Below, piece after piece: positions 21,018-29,731 of a DNA stretch of 64,000 nt. This DNA comes from Cryomorpha ignava. Its GTDB lineage: Bacteria; Bacteroidota; Bacteroidia; Flavobacteriales_D; Cryomorphaceae. The number at the start of each line of letters is the position of its first letter. Position 1 is the stretch's first letter. Where the stretch lies: the NCBI RefSeq assembly GCF_010686655.1, contig NZ_JAAGVY010000011.1, positions 1 through 64,000 on the forward strand, read 5' to 3'. Both the position numbers and the translations under genes were made by a program. A model generated the notes under the pieces. It saw nothing but the letters and a program-made list of their open reading frames with translations. It was not told the origin of the DNA and did not search any database.

Positions 21018-21857
21018 TTAACGCTTAATATATTTTGAAATTTCATAAACTAAATCGTTGCGCACTGCCAGAATATTTTGGAACCTAAATATTTCCATTT
21101 TCGGATCATAAACGCGCAAATCATGTAAAAAATTTGTGTCAAGTCTAAAGAGAGCATGGGTGCTGCTTAAAAGATCATGGAAATCTTTTATAAACGATCT
21201 GGTATAAACGTGAAATTCATTGAATTCAAATTGTATAAACTTAATATCCTTTAAATAAGCCTCACCGCTTTTTAGAACGTTGAAATCATACCCTTCTGTA
21301 TCAACCTTAAGAACCCCTATTGATTTGATATTTTCATTTTTAATTAAACGCTCGAGGGTAATGCAATTAACGGATATTTCTTTTAAAGTCTCATTGGTTG
21401 GAATGCTGTTTTTAGAAAGTGATCCTAAAGTGGATATTGGGTTTTCGTTAGAAACAAAAAAGGACTGTTTACCCTCGATAGTAGAGATTGCAAAGTTAAA
21501 ACATTCGGTATCCACATTTTTGACCAGCTTATTAAAAGTGTCTGTATTGGGCTCTATACTCCATATTCGATGTAAGGGTAAATGTTTTCTAAGTGTCAAA
21601 GAATATTCTCCCGTATTCGCACCAATATCAATAACTATATCGTCAGGATCAATAAACTTCTTAAACAAAGACGCGATAGCAAACTCTTCACCCGAGTTTT
21701 TCATATCTGTACCTTTTAGAATACCATAATGGTTTAAGGCGATATACATAATTGGAGCATCAGCCGCTTTATGCAAAAATGTAATTATAGAGGTGGCATT
21801 TTTTTTACCTAAAAGTTTACCAAAGAACCTTGCTATTTTGACGGCGCTATCGTTCAT
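21018..21857 (-). CDS. FkbM family methyltransferase
   Basis: This 279-residue protein has the FkbM signature VIDIGANTGEYSLTLRKHLP (near residue 75), WSIEPNTDTFNKL, the NCITLERLI segment and VLKVDTEGYDFNVLKSGE. FkbM enzymes O-methylate sugars or polyketides. Its start overlaps the stop of the Wzt-like ATPase gene by 4 bp. In some ABC-exported O-antigens methylation caps the chain and is recognised by the Wzt C-terminal domain, so a capping role is possible (inference). Confidence 0.85.
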   Translation of the reverse strand: MNDSAVKIARFFGKLLGKKNATSIITFLHKAADAPIMYIALNHYGILKGTDMKNSGEEFAIASLFKKFIDPDDIVIDIGANTGEYSLTLRKHLPLHRIWSIEPNTDTFNKLVKNVDTECFNFAISTIEGKQSFFVSNENPISTLGSLSKNSIPTNETLKEISVNCITLERLIKNENIKSIGVLKVDTEGYDFNVLKSGEAYLKDIKFIQFEFNEFHVYTRSFIKDFHDLLSSTHALFRLDTNFLHDLRVYDPKMEIFRFQNILAVRNDLVYEISKYIKR

Positions 21858-23083
21858 TTTCCATGGTAGTTCAGGTAAAAGTTAAAACCGGGTTGTATCA
21901 TTCCTTGAATTTCATCAGTGTTTGAATATCCATAACTATTCCCTTCGCCGATTTCTATGAATATCTTATCACTAATCCAATCTTCAATTTCATCAGAAGC
22001 CCTTATAAACAACGTCAAACTATAATTTCCTGATTTTAGGTCGTTTTCTATTTCGAACCAATAAATATCCGAATCGTTTTGATGATCTATCTCGTAGCTG
22101 ATGTATTTGTTTGAAACATGTATTAATGTGTTGTTTAAGAAGTCTTTTATGGCCACACCGAAATCCAAATTTTGGTATAGTCCCGGGACAATGGTTTTTA
22201 ATTGAAGGCCTAATTTAATTTTTTCTCCCGGTTTGTTAATTTGATTTGGAATAAGTATCTTCTGAAATATCAAGTGACCTTTTCCTTTTCTTGACTCAAT
22301 ATTGTCTAAACGCGTCACAGATTCAGATTTTATCAGGTCGTTATGATAAGAACTGATAATATCGTCTATCTTTCCTTTTTGGCTCATTATTCCGTTTTCG
22401 AGAAGAATACCGGTTTCACAGAGATTGCGTACCGCTTGCATATTGTGGCTGACGAATAGAATTGTTCTTCCACTTTTGCTCACTTCGGTCATTTTTTCAA
22501 TGCACTTTTGCTGAAATGCAGAATCTCCTACCGCCAAGACCTCATCAATCACCAAAATCTCAGGTTCCAAATGAGCAGCTACCGCAAATGCCAGCCTGAG
22601 CTGCATTCCGCTTGAGTAGTGTTTTAAGGGAGTGTCTAAAAAAGGACCGACCCCTGAAAAGTCGACTATGGCATCAAACTGTCGATTTATCTCTGCTCTT
22701 CCCAAGCCAAGAATTGAACCATTCAAGAAAACGTTTTCACGCCCGGTAAGTTCAGGATGAAAGCCCGTTCCCACTTCTAGAAGACTAGCCAGCCGACCTC
22801 TTAGAATAATCTCACCTTTAGTTGGTGGAGTAATTCTTGATAGAATTTTGAGAAGCGTAGATTTCCCCGCACCATTTTTACCTATAATAGCCAAACTATC
22901 CCCCGGATACACTTCAAAACTAATATCTTCAAGCGCCATGAAGGTTTCTTTTTTGCGGGAAGGGTTAAAAGATTTAAAAACCTGATCACGTAAGCTTAGA
23001 TATTGCTCTTTTTGAGCTCCGCGCCTATATTCCTTCGATATATTCTTTACTTCAATTATTGGTTTCATTTTGGTCTCTTGCAC
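21854..23083 (-). CDS. wzt: Polysaccharide ABC exporter ATPase (Wzt/TagH-like)
   Basis: This 409-residue protein has an ATPase domain with Walker A GKNGAGKST (68-76), signature YSSGM (156-160) and Walker B ILVIDE (176-181), plus the LASLLEVGTGFHPELTGREN segment of polysaccharide and teichoic-acid exporters. A C-terminal beta-rich domain (about 260-409) resembles the Wzt carbohydrate-binding domain that selects finished chains. It works with the permease at 23951. The start may be M6 (MKPIIEVK) instead of 23083. Confidence 0.88.
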   Translation of the reverse strand: MQETKMKPIIEVKNISKEYRRGAQKEQYLSLRDQVFKSFNPSRKKETFMALEDISFEVYPGDSLAIIGKNGAGKSTLLKILSRITPPTKGEIILRGRLASLLEVGTGFHPELTGRENVFLNGSILGLGRAEINRQFDAIVDFSGVGPFLDTPLKHYSSGMQLRLAFAVAAHLEPEILVIDEVLAVGDSAFQQKCIEKMTEVSKSGRTILFVSHNMQAVRNLCETGILLENGIMSQKGKIDDIISSYHNDLIKSESVTRLDNIESRKGKGHLIFQKILIPNQINKPGEKIKLGLQLKTIVPGLYQNLDFGVAIKDFLNNTLIHVSNKYISYEIDHQNDSDIYWFEIENDLKSGNYSLTLFIRASDEIEDWISDKIFIEIGEGNSYGYSNTDEIQGMIQPGFNFYLNYHGK

Positions 23084-23105
23084 TTCGGGAAAATTTCGCT
23101 AAAAT

Positions 23106-23825
23106 TTACTGGTAAGTTAAAATATTCGCGTTAAAAAAGAGCGCATTTGCGTAATGTGCATCTGTGTTTATTAGTGAGTGATCATAAAACGCCACAAATT
23201 TAAAATTGTATTCAGTAAGCAAATGAATAACTTCGATAAAAGGAGTATGATGTTTGTCATTTTTATTGATACCCACCTCGCAATATATAAAATCTATTTT
23301 ATCAGAAGAGAGTGTATTTTTTGCTCCAATGAGAACAGGAATTTCAAACCCTTCAACGTCTATTTTTAAAAAATTTATCCGCTTCACGTCATTTTTAGAG
23401 AGATAGTTGTCAATGGTTTCAACAGTCACAGTTTCATTTGAAATAGTGTTTTCCACGTTTGGAAGATTTTTGAAACTATTCCACAAACTGTTTTTTGCGA
23501 TGCCAATAGTTAAGGTTCCAACTTCCGCACCAAAACCGATATTTTCTAAATGTACCTTCGCAAAGTGTTTGGTGGCGGCATATAATTTATCGAAAGTATC
23601 CTTAATCGGCTCAAAGGCATAAATAGTTGAAGTAGGTTTTTCTGCTTTTATCCTTGATACAGTTTGACCAGTATTGGCTCCCACATCAAAAAAGGTAGAT
23701 AATTCGATATTACCAAAATGATTTTTGATATCGATAAATGGATCATTGCCTACGGAGATGGAACGCGTCTTGTAAACGGTCAAGCCCATGCTTTGAAGAG
23801 TGCTTTTTAAAATGGATTTTATCAT
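23106..23825 (-). CDS. FkbM family methyltransferase
   Basis: This 239-residue protein shows STFFDVGANTGQTVSRI (near 40), YAFEPIKDTFDKLYA, VETIDNYLS and NFLKIDVEGFEIPVLIGA, the standard FkbM series. It sits between the ABC permease and ATPase genes. It is clearly different in sequence from the second FkbM gene at 21018, so the pair is not a recent duplication. Confidence 0.85.
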   Translation of the reverse strand: MIKSILKSTLQSMGLTVYKTRSISVGNDPFIDIKNHFGNIELSTFFDVGANTGQTVSRIKAEKPTSTIYAFEPIKDTFDKLYAATKHFAKVHLENIGFGAEVGTLTIGIAKNSLWNSFKNLPNVENTISNETVTVETIDNYLSKNDVKRINFLKIDVEGFEIPVLIGAKNTLSSDKIDFIYCEVGINKNDKHHTPFIEVIHLLTEYNFKFVAFYDHSLINTDAHYANALFFNANILTYQ

Positions 23826-23837
23826 TTTCCTCCTTGT

Positions 23838-23951
23838 TTAAGAGTGAACTTGTAGCTTATTACGGTTTTTTATTCTATTCACATTAAAGTAAGAAGCGAA
23901 TCTATTTGCAGTACCAAAGGAATTAAAAAATTTAATGAGATCGTTTTTCAT
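23838..23951 (-). CDS. Small ORF coupled to the ABC permease gene
   Basis: A 37-codon frame starts with an ATG that overlaps the permease stop codon (TAATG at 23949-23953, minus strand). It encodes a basic, aromatic peptide beginning MKNDLIKFFNSFGTANRF. The stop is 12 bp before the FkbM start. The coupling makes translation plausible. It could be a genuine small protein or the remaining N terminus of a deleted gene. No family is recognised. Confidence 0.4.
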   Translation of the reverse strand: MKNDLIKFFNSFGTANRFASYFNVNRIKNRNKLQVHS

Positions 23952-24769
23952 TACGCCAAATCCGCAAAATATCCTTCCGTCTTTCGGAAGTAATAAATGC
24001 CAATCACCAAAAACAATAATCCAGAAACCACACTAATTCCAATCATGTTTAAATCAAGAGGTTTATCAACCAATGCGTTCCTGATAAGAGATATAGGGGC
24101 ATACATCGGATTTACTGCAAGTAATTTTGTAAGCCAGGGCTTGTCGCCAAGCATGGAGATCGGATAAATAACAGGAGTCACGAAAAGTCCTACCTGAATA
24201 ATAAACGGCAATAGGTATCGAAAATCGCGGTACTTTACATTCATAGCAGCTATTAAAGAGCCAGGCCCAAAGGATGCGATTATGGTGAGGATAAGTGAGA
24301 TTGGCAGGAGATAGAGCAATTTAATGCTCAGCGAATAATCGTAATAAAGCACTAAACCAATATAAACGATAAAAGCCATAAAGAAATCAAAAACTGCAAC
24401 GAGTATGGCACTCATGGGAATAATGAGACGGGGGAAATAGATTTTCTTAATAATATTTGCATTGGAGACCATGGAGTTTCCCGCCCCGCTAAGTCCCGAG
24501 CTAAAAACATTCCAAAGCATTAAGCCCGAGAACGCAAAAAGAGGATAAGGTATTCCATCACTTGGAACATTAAGTGCTTTGCCAAAGAAAATGGAGAAAA
24601 TAACCATCATAATAAAAGGTTGCAGCACTGCCCATGCAAAACCAAGAAAAGTCTGCTTGTATTTAACCTTAATATCCCTCCAAGTGAAAAAATAGAAAAG
24701 CTCACGGTATTGCCAGAGTTCAGCGAAGCCGAGTGAGAATTTAGAAGGGGGAGTGATGCGTTGTTCCAT
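23951..24769 (-). CDS. wzm: Polysaccharide ABC exporter permease (Wzm/TagG-like)
   Basis: This 272-residue ABC-2 type integral membrane protein has six hydrophobic segments. Family landmarks are FTWRDIKVKYKQTFLGFAWAVLQPF near residues 28-52 and YPLFAFSGLMLWNVFSSGL. The end FRKTEGYFADLA is typical of Wzm. It moves undecaprenyl-linked glycans across the inner membrane with the ATPase at 21854. The two FkbM/small ORF genes sit between permease and ATPase, unlike the usual adjacent pair. Confidence 0.88.
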   Translation of the reverse strand: MEQRITPPSKFSLGFAELWQYRELFYFFTWRDIKVKYKQTFLGFAWAVLQPFIMMVIFSIFFGKALNVPSDGIPYPLFAFSGLMLWNVFSSGLSGAGNSMVSNANIIKKIYFPRLIIPMSAILVAVFDFFMAFIVYIGLVLYYDYSLSIKLLYLLPISLILTIIASFGPGSLIAAMNVKYRDFRYLLPFIIQVGLFVTPVIYPISMLGDKPWLTKLLAVNPMYAPISLIRNALVDKPLDLNMIGISVVSGLLFLVIGIYYFRKTEGYFADLA

Positions 24770-25678
24770 TTAATTCGAAATAGTCTTTTTTAATAATGAT
24801 TTAAATCTTTGAAAAATTGATGGAACGGGTTTTAAATGTCTTCTAAAATAATAGTTGTCAGCAGTCTCATTTAATAATAATTCCTTGGGGTGTTGCAAGG
24901 GGAATTCCATTACATTAATTGGTATTTTTGACAATTTGCTATGGATATCTTTTGTGTTTCGAGCATTCGGATGAAACCCTAAGTTAGAAATACAATTCAC
25001 ATTTGGTGTTAAACAAATTCCTTTGTTTTTCCATATTGTATAAAACCATTGATAATCCCATGTGTTAATCTCGCCACTATTGGTTTTTTCAAAAAGCCGT
25101 TTGTGATAATCCAGAAAATCTTTATTTTCAATATAACCAGTTAATTTGTTCAAATTATCCAAATCTATATACTTCTCATACTTGGTCCATGCATCTTTCC
25201 ATGTTGCCCATCCCCATATATGAGGAGTTGCCGTTGCATAATAGCTAAAGTTCGTTCTTTTATAACCAGATTGAAAATTTGAACCACTTATATGCATCAC
25301 CCTTGTATCATTCTTATAATATTGCAAAAGCTCACTACAAAAGATGAAAAAGTCTTGGTTTGGTAAACAATCTTCTTCGATTATAATTCCTTGACTTTCG
25401 TTTTCGAAAAACCAATTAATTCCGCGCTGCATTGCTTCCCTGCAACCCTGATTTTTTTCAAAAATATTAAGTTTAATCGTTAAATTCTTCAATTTAAACG
25501 ACGAGGCGATACCAATTATTGATTTGTTTTCTTCCTTTTTTATTTTATCTCCTCCATCATACAGGTCTATAGAAATGTAAATAATATCAGGAGAATATTG
25601 AACTATTTCATATAGAACCTGACGGAAGAATTCAGGTCGATCAAATGCCGTAATAAGCACATTTGCTTTATATGTCAT
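24770..25678 (-). CDS. Glycosyltransferase-like protein (GT-A fold)
   Basis: This 302-residue protein opens with NVLITAFDRPEFFRQVLYEI, a GT-A-like start. It contains EKNQGCREAMQRGINWFFE, an acidic metal-site candidate IIIEEDCLPNQDFFIFC, then HISGSNFQ and HIWGWATWKDAW. The last segments are typical of a GT2-related family of bacterial surface-glycan loci. Its stop is immediately followed by the permease start, and its start overlaps the stop of the gene at 25675 by 4 bp. Confidence 0.75.
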   Translation of the reverse strand: MTYKANVLITAFDRPEFFRQVLYEIVQYSPDIIYISIDLYDGGDKIKKEENKSIIGIASSFKLKNLTIKLNIFEKNQGCREAMQRGINWFFENESQGIIIEEDCLPNQDFFIFCSELLQYYKNDTRVMHISGSNFQSGYKRTNFSYYATATPHIWGWATWKDAWTKYEKYIDLDNLNKLTGYIENKDFLDYHKRLFEKTNSGEINTWDYQWFYTIWKNKGICLTPNVNCISNLGFHPNARNTKDIHSKLSKIPINVMEFPLQHPKELLLNETADNYYFRRHLKPVPSIFQRFKSLLKKTISN

Positions 25679-26388
25679 AATAGAAGATCATTAATCTGAT
25701 GTTCGATAAGGTATTGATTATTTCTAAGACTCTTTGTAATATCAGAATTACCTGAAACTATAATATACCCTCGTTTAGCTCCAGTTTCATTTTTACTGTC
25801 TTTGGGAAAAAAAAGATTTAGTTTATTAGACTCTAAATCCTCAGAAATCAAGTCTGTAGAAAGTTCAATTTCTCCGTATTTATCGAATTTAAATCCGATG
25901 TCGTGCGGAACCTTGAAATCGTCGATAATTATTATAGGGTCAGTGAATTTCTCTAATATTAATTGAATTTCTTTTTTTAAAGGTAGATCTTCATTCCAGT
26001 GAGCATCCAAATAAAACAATGTTGGTCTATTTACATTGAGATGTTTGTTAATTCCTTCCAAAAAAATCCTACTATCGTTTTGAAAAATGCGTATTGCGGG
26101 ATTTGACATAAAACGAAATTTGGCGAAATAATAGTTTCGCTTATCAAATTCGACTGACAGTATCGGTAGATTCGAGACATTATGCATAAATGCGGTAGTA
26201 TTTCCTTTGAATGTGCCAGTTTCCACAATAAATTCGATTATTGATTGTGAAATTATTTCTTTGAAAACCTGTTGTCTCTGTTGTTGTCCATTGAATGCGC
26301 CGCCCCAAATATTAAAAATTTCCTTACGTTTTGTAACCAAATCCTTTATTGCGCCGAATAATGCTCTCATACTCTGAATTTTTGTCAA
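25675..26388 (-). CDS. Methyltransferase-like protein (class I SAM fold)
   Basis: In this 237-residue protein the segment FIVETGTFKGNTTAFM near residue 55 resembles the SAM-binding loop. ILSVEFDKRNYYFA follows at the place of the acidic strand end, and LFYLDAHWNEDLPLKKEI at motif IV. IIIIDDFKVPHDIGF resembles the metal-site region of cephalosporin-hydroxylase-like and rhamnosyl O-methyltransferases. It is the first gene of the minus-strand run that continues through 13128. The spacer to the divergent T9SS gene is only 16 bp if that gene starts at 26405, or 55 bp if it starts at 26444. Confidence 0.65.
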   Translation of the reverse strand: MTKIQSMRALFGAIKDLVTKRKEIFNIWGGAFNGQQQRQQVFKEIISQSIIEFIVETGTFKGNTTAFMHNVSNLPILSVEFDKRNYYFAKFRFMSNPAIRIFQNDSRIFLEGINKHLNVNRPTLFYLDAHWNEDLPLKKEIQLILEKFTDPIIIIDDFKVPHDIGFKFDKYGEIELSTDLISEDLESNKLNLFFPKDSKNETGAKRGYIIVSGNSDITKSLRNNQYLIEHQINDLLL

Positions 26389-26404
26389 AAATAGTTTTTT
26401 ACAT

Positions 26405-29400
26405 TTGCTTACACCTAATTCATTTCATTTGCATTTATCGATATTGAGAAATTCAAGAATATTACTAGTATTTTTTTGTGTTAATATCATTTCGGTCTGT
26501 AATGTTTTCTCACAGATGCCAATTGTTGATGGTCTTGCGGCATGGTACTCTGCAGACAGTATTTACGCCGCGGCCAGTGAAGGTTTTACATGGTTTGATC
26601 TCTCAGGGAATGATAGGCATGCATTTCAAGGGAGTTCGTTAAATCAACCTATTCAACAATCGACCTCGATTTTAAATGATCAAAATTTCCTTTATTTTGA
26701 TGGGGTTGATGATTTTCTAGTAGTACCTGATACTTTTATGATAGGGACTGTATTTATAGTGGCGCAATACGACCAGGCTGAAAATACTTTTTCTAGTCCC
26801 AAAGGCCTTCTTTCAGCTTTGAATGGTGGTAGCTCAAATAGTTTATTGCTTGTAGGGCAAGGTGGCACATCAGTCTTTTACGGCACTTATTTTTCTCCGT
26901 CAAATCAGCAGCATAATGATTTCATAGGAACTAATTATTCACCTTTTGATCAATGGAAGATATCCAGATTGTCAAGACCATCTAATATATTAGAGTTGGG
27001 GGCTTTGGTTATTGGCAGGGATCGAAACAACAATGGCCGCAACTGGAAAGGTGGGGTTGCTGAATTAATCATATTTGATTATAACCTGAATCCAGAAGAA
27101 ATTCAAGCAATTGACGATTACCTTCAGGAAAAATATAGCCCTTCGATTGATATTCCTAATGAAATTAATGTATCAGATTTCTGTCCTGTTAAAATTGGTG
27201 CTTCGGGATTTTTAGATTATACTTGGTCGACATCAGAAACATCTGATTCGATTTTCATTTCTAACAGCGGAACATATTCTGTACAGGCAACGACAACTTT
27301 CAATACTTCTAAGGCGGATACCTTCACTGTTACCTTCCCTGGTACGTTCATCAATTCTTTCAACCTCTGCACAAACACAGATTCCCTCTACACCCCAAAC
27401 CTAGAATCCTTCGAGGTAACCTGGCAAGACGGAAGTACAGATCCCAACTACCTAATCACCGAAGGTGGTGAATATTCCCTAACCGTAACCGACAGCGAAG
27501 GCTGCACTTATCAAAGCGACACCCTAGTCGTAACCGAAGACTTTTATTCCACCGAAGTGGAACTCATAGAGCACCCAGTCTTCTGCCTCGGCAACGAACT
27601 TTATTTAAATTCCGGATTCGCGGAAGCGGAAACCTACACCTGGAGCACGGGCGAAGAAACGGCCTTTATAGCGCCTTCGGAAAGCGGCGAATACTGGGTA
27701 GAAGCCACCAATGCCAATGGGTGTGTGGGCAGAGATACGGTAGATGTGGACATTGCGGGGGCGGCACCTTTTGTAGAATTTAATACCGGCACGGCTTGTG
27801 AAAACAATGCGGTGGTATTTACGGATATGACTTTTGATGAAGGGAGTGGGATTGTGGATCAGGAATGGGTTTTCGGACCTTTCGAGGGGCCTCAAGGTCC
27901 GGACACCGTGCAAGGACAAACGGTTGCCTACACATTCCCGGAAACGGGCGCCTACCCTATAGAACTTACAGTACTTCTTGCCAATGGATGCTCTGGTACT
28001 GGGCGCGATACGGTGGTGGTGAATCCGCTGCCGCTGGTGGGCTTTAATGATGATGCTGTGATACCCTGCGCGGGCAATGAGGTAGCTTATGAAAGCCAGA
28101 GCGGCGTGCCCGGCAATGGCACCATAACGGGGTATAGCTGGCTGTTTGGCAATGGCAGTACCGATACCGGGATTGTGGGGACTACGGTTTTTGAAAATCT
28201 GGGTGTAAATACGGTCCAGCTTACTGTAACCACCCTGGCAGGATGTGTGGACTCGCTGATGCGCAGTGTGGTGGTGCTGGGCAGCCCTGTGGCCGAGTTT
28301 AGTTTTGACCCGGTGTGTGTGGGGATGCCTACGGTGTTTGAAGAAGATGTGGATACGTCAGAATCGGGGGCGGTGTTTTACAACTGGCAGTTTGGCGACG
28401 GGTTTTTTAGCAATTTTCCCAATACCAGCCATGTGTATGCGCAGGCGGGGCTGTATAATGTGCAGCTTACGGCTACGGGCAATGACTTTGGCGGTGCCGG
28501 ATGTGTTGACAAGATTATTAAACAAGTGCGGGTGTACGATGCGCCTACAGGTGCTGTTGTAACAAGCGATGGATGCCTGGGCGATGGGGTACTCTTTACC
28601 GATTTAACCCAGCCGGCGGTGCAGGGCGGTGTGGCAGACACTATGGATACGCGCGAATGGGTATTGCCTTTCGGCTACGGCCAGGGCCCTATCACAGTTG
28701 GCGGAGATAGTGTGCAGGTGTGGGTTGGCGCTGAAGCGGGTAGTTATTTGGTGCAATTAAATTTTGAGACCGCTGCGGGTTGTACGGGTTCCGCTTCCGC
28801 GAATGTGGATGTGCTGGGGGTGCCCGAGGCTTCGTTTACTTTGCCGGTGCCTGAGGTTGCGCCGCCCTTTGTGGTGGTGCCCCAGAATACGAGCACCGAT
28901 GCGCAAGGGTATGTGTGGCTGATGAATGGCGAGGTGGTGAGTACGGATGCGGAGCCGGAGCTGGCTTTTGCCGATTCGGGGGTTTATGTGGTGATGCTGG
29001 TGGCGACGAATAGTCTGGGTTGCAACGACACCACAGCGCAAGAGGTGGCGGTGATCAATCCGGTGTATGATTTGGGATTGGTTGATATTCGGTATTCGGT
29101 TTCTGGGAGTCGGTTGGCTTTGCGGGCTGTGCTTTCCAACAATGGGAATGTGGCTATCCGGAAGTTTCGGATGGCTGTGCAGCTGGGTTTGAGTGGGAAT
29201 ACGGATCAGGTGATGGATTTTGAGATTGCGCCGGGCGAGGTGAAGGAGTTTACGCTTCCGCAAGATTTTGAATATCTGGCTTCACGCGATCTGCCTTATG
29301 TTTGTATGGTGGTGGGGTTGGAGCCTTTGGTTGAGGTTGATTTGGAGAATAATTCGCTTTGTATCGGGCTGCAGAAGGAGAAGGCTGTTTTTATTGATCC

Positions 29401-29638
29401 GTATCCGAATCCTACTTCGGGGTTTGTTAAGTTGGGGTTTGTTTTGCCTTCGGCTGGGAGAGTTTCTTTGCGTATTTCTGATTCTTCGGGGCGGGAGGTT
29501 GATTCTTTTTCTTATGGTCTTGGTAAGGGGTATAGTTTGAAGGATTATGATCTTTCCGGTTTCTCTGAAGGGGTTTATTTTATTCGGTATGGTTTCTTGG
29601 GTGAGGAGGTTGTTAAGCGGGTTGTTGTCGTTAATTAA
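26405..29638 (+). CDS. Large T9SS-secreted LamG/PKD-repeat protein
   Basis: This protein has up to 1077 residues, with a signal peptide ending near VCNVFSQ. A LamG/concanavalin-like domain (about 40-250) has the phrases GLAAWYSADSI, FTWFDLSGNDRHAFQG and YFDGVDDFLVVPD. Ig/PKD-like repeats follow to about 900 (YNWQFGDGFFSNFPNTSHVYAQAGLYNVQLTATG is the clearest PKD). The C terminus is a type A T9SS sorting domain (DPYPNPTSGFVKLGF to VVKRVVVVN). It should be exported and fixed at the cell surface. The start may be TTG 26444 rather than TTG 26405, since 26405 lies inside a promoter-like TACATTTG. Base composition changes sharply within the gene. Confidence 0.85.
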   Translation: MLTPNSFHLHLSILRNSRILLVFFCVNIISVCNVFSQMPIVDGLAAWYSADSIYAAASEGFTWFDLSGNDRHAFQGSSLNQPIQQSTSILNDQNFLYFDGVDDFLVVPDTFMIGTVFIVAQYDQAENTFSSPKGLLSALNGGSSNSLLLVGQGGTSVFYGTYFSPSNQQHNDFIGTNYSPFDQWKISRLSRPSNILELGALVIGRDRNNNGRNWKGGVAELIIFDYNLNPEEIQAIDDYLQEKYSPSIDIPNEINVSDFCPVKIGASGFLDYTWSTSETSDSIFISNSGTYSVQATTTFNTSKADTFTVTFPGTFINSFNLCTNTDSLYTPNLESFEVTWQDGSTDPNYLITEGGEYSLTVTDSEGCTYQSDTLVVTEDFYSTEVELIEHPVFCLGNELYLNSGFAEAETYTWSTGEETAFIAPSESGEYWVEATNANGCVGRDTVDVDIAGAAPFVEFNTGTACENNAVVFTDMTFDEGSGIVDQEWVFGPFEGPQGPDTVQGQTVAYTFPETGAYPIELTVLLANGCSGTGRDTVVVNPLPLVGFNDDAVIPCAGNEVAYESQSGVPGNGTITGYSWLFGNGSTDTGIVGTTVFENLGVNTVQLTVTTLAGCVDSLMRSVVVLGSPVAEFSFDPVCVGMPTVFEEDVDTSESGAVFYNWQFGDGFFSNFPNTSHVYAQAGLYNVQLTATGNDFGGAGCVDKIIKQVRVYDAPTGAVVTSDGCLGDGVLFTDLTQPAVQGGVADTMDTREWVLPFGYGQGPITVGGDSVQVWVGAEAGSYLVQLNFETAAGCTGSASANVDVLGVPEASFTLPVPEVAPPFVVVPQNTSTDAQGYVWLMNGEVVSTDAEPELAFADSGVYVVMLVATNSLGCNDTTAQEVAVINPVYDLGLVDIRYSVSGSRLALRAVLSNNGNVAIRKFRMAVQLGLSGNTDQVMDFEIAPGEVKEFTLPQDFEYLASRDLPYVCMVVGLEPLVEVDLENNSLCIGLQKEKAVFIDPYPNPTSGFVKLGFVLPSAGRVSLRISDSSGREVDSFSYGLGKGYSLKDYDLSGFSEGVYFIRYGFLGEEVVKRVVVVN

Positions 29639-29731
29639 GTCGCGAGTCTCGAGTCTCGGGTCGCGAGGGCGGGGCTTCACGGTTCTGGTTTTGTGGCTGA
29701 TTTAGCTTTAAGCCGGAAGCCGCAAGATGAT
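29638..29731. repeat. Heptad repeats directly after the T9SS gene stop
   Basis: From the last base of the stop codon run agtcgcg, agtctcg, agtctcg, ggtcgcg. A second short array agcttta, agccgga, agccgca, agatgat lies at 29704-29731. Both word families recur together in the spacers at 42002-42100, 43750-44378 and 53224-53362. Confidence 0.78.

Noticed and set aside
26397-26407. TACATTTG as promoter for the T9SS gene at 26405
   Set aside because: It fits the -7 box, but the nearest upstream TTG is at about 15 bp rather than 19. I used it only as an argument for a later start codon, not as a promoter call.
28757-29263. Minus-strand frame of 168 codons inside the T9SS gene
   Set aside because: It is His/Arg/Ile-rich, antisense to the G+C-rich PKD part, and a typical shadow of a skewed coding sequence.
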